Below the pieces are notes generated by a model. It did not search any database, was not told the DNA's origin, and saw nothing but the letters and a program-made list of their open reading frames with translations. The translations under genes were made by a program, and so were the position numbers. Below, one piece after another: positions 58,762 to 64,000 of a stretch of 64,000 bases of DNA (its first letter is position 1; every line of letters starts with the position of its first letter). Location of the stretch: positions 1 to 64,000 of the forward strand of contig NZ_JAJPRF010000011.1 in the NCBI RefSeq assembly GCF_021206925.1, given 5' to 3'. The DNA comes from Rhodoflexus caldus (GTDB taxonomy: Bacteria; Bacteroidota; Bacteroidia; Cytophagales; Thermoflexibacteraceae).

Positions 58762-60105
58762 TTAGTTGATGTGCAAAATGTATTCGGAAAGCGCTTGCAG
58801 TTCATCATCGGAAAGTTGGGCAAAGCCGGGCATTTGGGGCGCATCGCTGCGCTTTTTGCCGGGGGCTTTAATCCACTTTTTGAGTCCTTCGGGGTCATTT
58901 TTGTAAATGCTGACCATTTCGGTAACGGGCGGACCAACCACTTTAACATCTTGCGCATGGCAGGCACTGCAATTTTTCTGAAAGACGGCTTCGCCTGCGC
59001 TGCCGCCCGCGTCGGCAAGCAGTTCGCCGCTCGGGTTGTTTTGCATGGCTTGGGCGTGTTGCGCTATCAGTTCGCGGTAAGCAGCGGTTTTCTCTGCCAT
59101 CAGTTCGCGGTGCGGCTCTATGGCATTGGCGCGGTAGATGTGTCTGCCGCTACCCATTACCAATACGGTTACCAGCATCAGGGAAGCCACCTTGCCGAAG
59201 TGCCTGTCCAAATGAACGGGGTTGGGCGAAGTCATATCTTGCCACATCCAATACAGTGCAGGAGCTACTAAGGCTACACCTGCCAGCAGCGTAACTACCA
59301 GCGTAGGGCTGATGCCTTTGGAAGGCAGCGTGCTAATCAGAATCGGACCGACCAATGCCACCTGAACCGCCAGCGCACCGAACGCCAGCCCGTAGAACAT
59401 TTTGCGCACTTGGTAGCGGTTCAAATCGGGCAATTTTTCCTCAAATTCATACGATTGCCGACCGAAATACCAAAACAGGAACAGCCCCGTAACCGCCAGC
59501 GTGCCGACGATGAAGAACAGATAGCGCGGCAGCACGTTAGGCAACATCAACGCTTCCAAAAAGCCCTTCACCGTTCCCCATTTTTCGGGGAAAAGCATCA
59601 GGTTTACGTTGGTCAGAAAAATGAACGGAATGAACAGGAAAATCAGTGCCGATACGCCGATAATGGCTAAATGCAATTCTTTTTGCTGTGCCAACTTTTC
59701 CCAAGAATATTTGTGGGCATAGGTCAGCAGGAAAGCCACCGTAACCAACGGAATAATCATAATCCACGCAAGCCCCGTGAGGGCATTGGCAGAGTAGAAA
59801 TAGATGGTGTACAGCGTGTTGATAGCCAGCAGCGGGGCAACGCCCAACACTACGGCAAGGCTTTTGTTCACCGTAACGGTTTTGGCAATTTCGTGTGCCA
59901 GCGCGTCGTAGCCTTTGTTGCGCAAGCCTTTCCACTCAAACCAGAGGGTGAGCAGCACGCCGCCGACCATCAAATCCACGAAAATGATGTGCAGCAGGAA
60001 CGACACCACCAGCACGCCCACCAAAAACCATTCGGGCATGGGCAGAGGCAAGTCCAAATCTTTCGGAACGGGAACTTGCGCTAATATGAACAGCAAGGTT
60101 TTCAT
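58762..60105 (-). CDS. Membrane protein with C-terminal cytochrome c domain, cytochrome-bd-superfamily-like second subunit
   Basis: 447 residues with about nine membrane helices (1-~330) and a periplasmic cytochrome c domain. The heme-attachment site is CSACH (379-383); Met425 in APQMPGF is the likely distal ligand. The membrane part begins PMPEWFLVGVLVVSFLLHII and carries His residues in the helices. It is encoded 14 bp after the 500-residue subunit, and together they look like a heterodimer in which both subunits end in a cytochrome c domain. This recalls the cytochrome-c-fused branches described for the cytochrome bd oxygen-reductase superfamily. Oxygen reduction is inferred, not shown. 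Confidence 0.7.
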   Translation of the reverse strand: MKTLLFILAQVPVPKDLDLPLPMPEWFLVGVLVVSFLLHIIFVDLMVGGVLLTLWFEWKGLRNKGYDALAHEIAKTVTVNKSLAVVLGVAPLLAINTLYTIYFYSANALTGLAWIMIIPLVTVAFLLTYAHKYSWEKLAQQKELHLAIIGVSALIFLFIPFIFLTNVNLMLFPEKWGTVKGFLEALMLPNVLPRYLFFIVGTLAVTGLFLFWYFGRQSYEFEEKLPDLNRYQVRKMFYGLAFGALAVQVALVGPILISTLPSKGISPTLVVTLLAGVALVAPALYWMWQDMTSPNPVHLDRHFGKVASLMLVTVLVMGSGRHIYRANAIEPHRELMAEKTAAYRELIAQHAQAMQNNPSGELLADAGGSAGEAVFQKNCSACHAQDVKVVGPPVTEMVSIYKNDPEGLKKWIKAPGKKRSDAPQMPGFAQLSDDELQALSEYILHIN

Positions 60106-60119
60106 GGCTCTTCAAAAAA

Positions 60120-61622
60120 TTATTGTTTCAAATTGGCTTCCGTGTTGCTTTTTTCGGCAAGTTGCTTGTCGTTGCGCTCACTTTCTTTGCGGGCAAGTAT
60201 GCGTTCGGAAAGTTGTTTAATCTCTTCGGGGGTTGTTTGCACGGGCGTTCCGGCAGTTTGTGCGCCCTCTATGCTTTCAGGATAGACCTGCAACTGCGCA
60301 ATGTATGACACCAATGCGTCCAACTCTTTTTCATTGCCGGGGAAGGGCGGCATGTAGTAGCGGGCATTGTGCATGTTTTTGATGTAGTTTTTCATTGCTC
60401 CTTGCGGGAACGGCTGCCCCTTGCCGCCGTACATGCGGTCAAACACCGAAACGATAGAGTTAATGCCGCTTGTGGTGTGGCAGCGGCTGCACGCTACCAT
60501 GAACACATCTTTACCCGCTTCTACTTTGTTGGCTTCGGTAACTTCGCGGTGCTTCACGTAGGTGGCAAATTTGAGCACGCCTTCTTTTTGCAAGAGCGGG
60601 TATTCATCTACCCGTATGCCGTTGGAATACATGTAGTTACCGATAACGTAGGGTTTGCGGATAAATTCGCGGATGCGCTCAAAGATGCCCGCAAAGCCCA
60701 GCATCACTATCACGGGGACTACGTAGGCGTAGGCAGGGACTTGCTGCGGCTTCCAACGGCTTGCCAGTGCCACGATGAAGGAAACGCCCAACGCACCGAA
60801 TATGAACTTGGTCAGCAGGTTGTACCAATCCTGAAAGTCCTGCGTACCGACCGCAACCGCCATGTTGCCAATCATCAGCGTAGGGATGACTTTGTAGTAC
60901 CACAGCGAAGCAGCCAACGAAAACGGCATCCAGAACAGCATCCAGCCGCCCAAGAATCGCAAGGCTTTGTAGCGGATTTCTTCGCCTTTTTTGGTGAAAA
61001 CAATGGTCAGGAAAAGCCCCATTGCGCCTGCCATTACCATTGCCAGCGGCGTGCGGAAGGCAAGTTGCGGCAAATAAATCGGGTTAGTGAAGCCGTGCAC
61101 CAGCGAACGTTCGGTCAGCCAGTTGCCCGTATCCATCATAAAGCCCAAAATGCCCACAATAATTGCCATGGTAAACCATGAGGCAACACTCAGACCTACG
61201 CCCAAGAGAATGTGCTTGCCTTTGCTGCGGAAACTTGCATTGGATTTTTTCCATGTGAGGAAATAAATCAGAATCAGTACGACTTCGGTAACGAATACAA
61301 TCCATTCGGTAAACCATGCGAAGAAAAACACGCGAATCAGACTGCCGATGGAATAAGGATTGATAAGCGAAGAAGACAGCCAGATGCCCACGCCCGTCAT
61401 TGCGCCAATGGTAGTGGTGATAACAAAGCCTACAAACATAATTTTGTAAGCCAGTTTGTCCCAGCGCTCATCCTGTGTTTTGAAGCCAAGCCATTCCATA
61501 AAAGTTACCATAGGAATGAAACCGACTGCCAGCGCGTGGTTAATCAGCACGTGCAAAATAGCGATGATGGCTATCAGCACGCGATTGTTTAAAAAGTCAA
61601 GGTGAAATATAGGAAAGTCCAT
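60120..61622 (-). CDS. CydA-like membrane subunit fused to cytochrome c
   Basis: 500 residues. About nine membrane helices include an N-terminal helix with IAILHVLINHALAVGF (His24, His29), placed like the heme-ligand His of CydA. GVGIWLSSSLINPYSIG and FTEWIVFVTEVVLILIYFLT hold conserved acidic and aromatic residues. The soluble part has one cytochrome c site CSRCH (378-382) with Met424 in ARYYMPPFPG as candidate distal ligand, and a charged coiled C-terminus. First gene of a four-gene operon (61622 to 58280). It is annotated in relatives as cytochrome ubiquinol oxidase subunit I or as a c-type cytochrome. Cytochrome c rather than quinol may be the electron donor or relay. Confidence 0.7.
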   Translation of the reverse strand: MDFPIFHLDFLNNRVLIAIIAILHVLINHALAVGFIPMVTFMEWLGFKTQDERWDKLAYKIMFVGFVITTTIGAMTGVGIWLSSSLINPYSIGSLIRVFFFAWFTEWIVFVTEVVLILIYFLTWKKSNASFRSKGKHILLGVGLSVASWFTMAIIVGILGFMMDTGNWLTERSLVHGFTNPIYLPQLAFRTPLAMVMAGAMGLFLTIVFTKKGEEIRYKALRFLGGWMLFWMPFSLAASLWYYKVIPTLMIGNMAVAVGTQDFQDWYNLLTKFIFGALGVSFIVALASRWKPQQVPAYAYVVPVIVMLGFAGIFERIREFIRKPYVIGNYMYSNGIRVDEYPLLQKEGVLKFATYVKHREVTEANKVEAGKDVFMVACSRCHTTSGINSIVSVFDRMYGGKGQPFPQGAMKNYIKNMHNARYYMPPFPGNEKELDALVSYIAQLQVYPESIEGAQTAGTPVQTTPEEIKQLSERILARKESERNDKQLAEKSNTEANLKQ

Positions 61623-61732
61623 ACGGCTTGTGCATTTTTAGACCTATGCAAAAGTAGCGGCAGGGGGCAGGCAAGTAAAGTCATATTTTACGGTGAAAAT
61701 GGTACTTTTTACGGTTTGTAGGTCGCAAAGCC

Positions 61733-61740
61733 TATCTTTG
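61733..61740 (+). promoter_or_regulatory. -7 element upstream of the symporter gene
   Basis: TATCTTTG matches the Bacteroidota -7 consensus TAnnTTTG and lies 26 bp before the symporter start. A clear -33 TTTG at the right distance is not present, so only this half is offered. Confidence 0.45.
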
Positions 61741-61765
61741 CCCGAAACACCCCCTTTGTAAGCAC

Positions 61766-63130
61766 ATGTTAGAAAAATTTGAAGCCATCTGCGTGGCATT
61801 CAGCGACTTTGCATGGGGCTACCACTTGGTGGCTTTGCTGGTTGGCGGCGGTATTTTCTTTGCCGTCTATTCGGGGTTTAAGCCCTATCTTTACTTGGGA
61901 CATGCCGTTAATATCCTGCGCGGCAAATACGACGATAAGGATTCCCCCGGCGACATCAGCCACTTTGCAGCCCTTTCCAGTGCCATTGCCGCTACGGTAG
62001 GCATGGGTAACATCAGCGGTGTAGCGGTTGCCATTGCCACAGGCGGACCCGGGGCGTTGTTTTGGATGTGGGTAAGCGCATTTTTCGGCATGGCTATCAA
62101 GTTTTTTGACTGTACGCTTGCCATTATGTACCGCGGCAAAGACAGCGAAGGCAACATCCAAGGCGGACCGATGTACATCATCACCGAAGGTTTGGGGCAG
62201 CGGTGGAAACCTTTGGCGATTTTCTTTGCATCGGCGGGCATGATTGGTATGTTCCCCGCTTTTCAGGCAAACCAACTCACGCAAATCATCCGCGAAGTGG
62301 TGCTGTTGCCCAACGGCTGGGCTTCGGCAGACCCTTTTACCTCTAACCTCATCACGGGCATTGTCATTACGGTATTGGTGTCCTTTGTCATTTTTGGCGG
62401 TTTGCAGCGCATTGCCGATGTGGCTTCCAAACTTGTGCCTACAATGGTGGTGCTGTACGTGGCTTCTGTGCTGTTTGTGATTCTAAGCAACATAGAAAAC
62501 GTTCCCGCTTCTTTTGCGCTGATTTTCAGGGATGCCTTTTCGGGGGATGCCGTGCTGGGCGGTGCTTTGGGCGCGCTCATCCTGACGGGCGTGAAGCGGG
62601 CGGCATTTTCCAACGAAGCGGGCATCGGGACAGCACCGCTGGCACACGGGGCAGCCAAAACCACCGAACCCGTCCGCGAAGGGTTGGTTGCCATGTTCGG
62701 CCCTGCGATAGATACCCTGCTGATTTGCACCATGACCGCGCTTTCCATCATCGTAACGGGCGTTTGGCAAAACCCGAAAAGCAACGGCGTAGCCATGACG
62801 CTGGAAGCCTTTCAGTCAGCCATGCCGGGCTTTGGGCAGTACGTACTGATTGCCTGCGCTGCCATCTTCGCACTGACAACGCTGTTTACTTATTCCTATT
62901 TCGGCGGCAAGTGTTTCGGCTATTTGTTTGGCGCCAAGCGGCAACATTGGTACAACTACATCTACGTGGGCAGCATCATCATGGGCGCGGTGGCTTCGCT
63001 TACGGCAATGGTCGGGCTGATTGACGGCGCATATGCACTGATGGCACTGCCCAACATGTTTGCTGCGCTTATGTTAGCCCCCAAAGTAAAGGCAGCCATG
63101 AACGACTATTTTCAACGGATGGGGAAATGA
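61766..63130 (+). CDS. Sodium:alanine symporter (AGCS family)
   Basis: A 454-residue transporter with about eleven hydrophobic helices. The AGCS family signature is visible in ATVGMGNISGVAVAIATGGP with the following ALFWMWVSAFFGMAIKFFDCT. Later elements are AAFSNEAGIGTAPLAHGAA, GLVAMFGPAIDTLLICTMTAL and FTYSYFGGKCFGYLFG. It takes up alanine or glycine with Na+. Its stop overlaps the start of the lycopene cyclase gene (ATGA, 63127-63130), so the two are translated from one message. Confidence 0.93.
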   Translation: MLEKFEAICVAFSDFAWGYHLVALLVGGGIFFAVYSGFKPYLYLGHAVNILRGKYDDKDSPGDISHFAALSSAIAATVGMGNISGVAVAIATGGPGALFWMWVSAFFGMAIKFFDCTLAIMYRGKDSEGNIQGGPMYIITEGLGQRWKPLAIFFASAGMIGMFPAFQANQLTQIIREVVLLPNGWASADPFTSNLITGIVITVLVSFVIFGGLQRIADVASKLVPTMVVLYVASVLFVILSNIENVPASFALIFRDAFSGDAVLGGALGALILTGVKRAAFSNEAGIGTAPLAHGAAKTTEPVREGLVAMFGPAIDTLLICTMTALSIIVTGVWQNPKSNGVAMTLEAFQSAMPGFGQYVLIACAAIFALTTLFTYSYFGGKCFGYLFGAKRQHWYNYIYVGSIIMGAVASLTAMVGLIDGAYALMALPNMFAALMLAPKVKAAMNDYFQRMGK

Positions 63131-64000
63131 CAAACCACTACGATTACATCATCGCCGGCGGTGGGTTGGCAGGTTTGAGCCTTGCCTATGCCATTGCGCA
63201 AAGTCCTGATTTGCAGGATAAAAAGGTGCTGATTATAGACCGCGAAGCCAAAAAAAGCAACGACCGCACATGGAGCTTTTGGGCTGCCGCACCGACGATG
63301 TTTGACCACATTGCCCATCGCACATGGAAAAAAATCAACTTTGTTTCCGATACGCTTAACCGACAATTTGACCTGACCCGCTACCGCTATTCCACCATTC
63401 GCGGCATTGATTTTTACAGGGAAGTAAACCGCGTATTGCAACAGGCAGCCAATATTTCTTTCACATACGGCGAAATTACCGAAGTAGGGCAGGAGGGTGA
63501 GCAGGTGTACGCAACCGTCAACGGGCAGCGGTTCACGGGCAACTACCTCTTTGATTCGCTGTTCAGGGCGGAGCTATTCAGCCCCTACCACGCTGATTAT
63601 CACTATATCCGGCAACATTTCAAGGGCTATGTCATCCGCACGCCGCAGCCTTTTTTTGATGACAACGCCATCACGATGTTTGACTTCCGAACGGAACAGA
63701 AAGACGGCGTGTATTTTTTCTACATTCTGCCCTATGCCAACAATTTGGCGTTGGTAGAGTACACGGGCTTTTCACGCGATTTGCTTCCCGAAGCCGAGTA
63801 TGACCAAGAGTTGCGGGACTACATCCACAATCGGCTGCAACTGACTGATTATGAGATAGAAGAAACAGAATTTGCCGTTATCCCGATGACTGATTACCGC
63901 TTTGAGAGCCGCAAGGGACGCATCGTGCGCATAGGTGTACAAGGCGGTATGTCCAAACCTTCCACGGGCTATGCCTTCATCAGGATTCAGCGGCAAGTAG
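63127..64000 (+). CDS. crtY: Lycopene beta-cyclase, 3' end outside window
   Basis: An open frame from ATG 63127 runs through the window end (291 codons visible). The protein begins YDYIIAGGGLAGLSLAYAIA, the FAD/NAD-binding Rossmann motif of lycopene cyclases. It continues RTWSFWAAAPTMFD, FDSLFRAELF, IRQHFKGYVIRTPQPFFDD, MFDFRTEQKDGVYFFYILPY and a GGMSKPSTGYAF stretch, all characteristic of CrtY. The enzyme closes the ends of lycopene to beta-ionone rings at the membrane. The C-terminal ~90 residues are missing. Co-translated with the upstream symporter. Confidence 0.92.
   Translation, partial: MTNHYDYIIAGGGLAGLSLAYAIAQSPDLQDKKVLIIDREAKKSNDRTWSFWAAAPTMFDHIAHRTWKKINFVSDTLNRQFDLTRYRYSTIRGIDFYREVNRVLQQAANISFTYGEITEVGQEGEQVYATVNGQRFTGNYLFDSLFRAELFSPYHADYHYIRQHFKGYVIRTPQPFFDDNAITMFDFRTEQKDGVYFFYILPYANNLALVEYTGFSRDLLPEAEYDQELRDYIHNRLQLTDYEIEETEFAVIPMTDYRFESRKGRIVRIGVQGGMSKPSTGYAFIRIQRQV

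Noticed and set aside
1-64000. CRISPR arrays, tRNA/rRNA genes, transposases, integrases and prophage genes
   Set aside because: No regularly spaced repeats, no cloverleaf-like sequences and no recombinase motifs were found on reading both strands.

Overview
The window is chromosomal DNA of a member of the Bacteroidota, most likely the order Cytophagales. Supporting signs are Bacteroidota -33/-7 promoters (TTTG, about 20 nt, TAnnTTTG), a Bacteroidota-type primary sigma factor, type IX secretion and gliding proteins (a PorU2-like sortase with a PorV-family partner, PorP/SprF-OmpA, a broken gldN, and a protease with a type IX C-terminal domain), rpmB-rpmG-DUF4295-ftsY synteny and a lycopene beta-cyclase. 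I see no rRNA, tRNA, CRISPR array, transposase or prophage.

Layout. 1-5.7 kb: the end of an ATPase/nuclease-type protein, an ATP-grasp-like protein, a MNT antitoxin with a gutted HEPN partner, a DegT aminotransferase, CsaA, dUTPase, a lipase and a DUF3467 protein. 5.8-13.2 kb is core information processing: rpoD, pnp, rpsO, rhomboid-ftsY, DUF4295-rpmG-rpmB and fabI. 13.2-25 kb: an SGNH hydrolase, a secreted leucine-rich-repeat protein, a membrane SpoIIE-type phosphatase, PorP-OmpA, a conserved unknown, tsaE-ald and a DUF2461 protein. 25-31.2 kb: an MFS transporter divergent from asnB, a helix-hairpin-helix protein and a CocE-type peptidase.

32.1-35.5 kb is an A+T-richer cassette. It holds a strong-looking promoter, a 13-T tract, a small secreted four-cysteine peptide, an ABC ATPase with two dissimilar permeases, and a further membrane protein. 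This is the best candidate for an undescribed system. 35.5-49.7 kb: an MBL-fold hydrolase with a polytopic membrane protein, the porV2-porU2 pair, rpmH-rnpA, a DUF2279 protein, a MoxR/ChlI-like AAA+ ATPase, an OmpA protein, gldN (split by one in-frame TAA) and pirin. 49.7-57.9 kb: an orphan nuoK, a DUF5916 outer-membrane protein, tryptophan 2,3-dioxygenase, an A+T-richer lipoprotein and a frameshifted type IX protease, a small HTH protein and kdsB. 58.2-61.6 kb is a minus-strand operon for a cytochrome-bd-like, cytochrome-c-fused membrane complex. 61.7-64 kb holds a sodium/alanine symporter overlapping a lycopene cyclase that runs off the end.

Several genes belong to one theme, the secretion and processing of cell-surface proteins: PorU2-like sortase, PorV-like, PorP, GldN, a protease with a type IX signal, an LRR protein and a peptide-ABC cassette. 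Notable breakages are the HEPN deletion, the gldN nonsense codon and the protease frameshift. An unexpected 59-nt sequence is shared by the 3' ends of rnpA and the MFS gene, which read it in opposite orientations.
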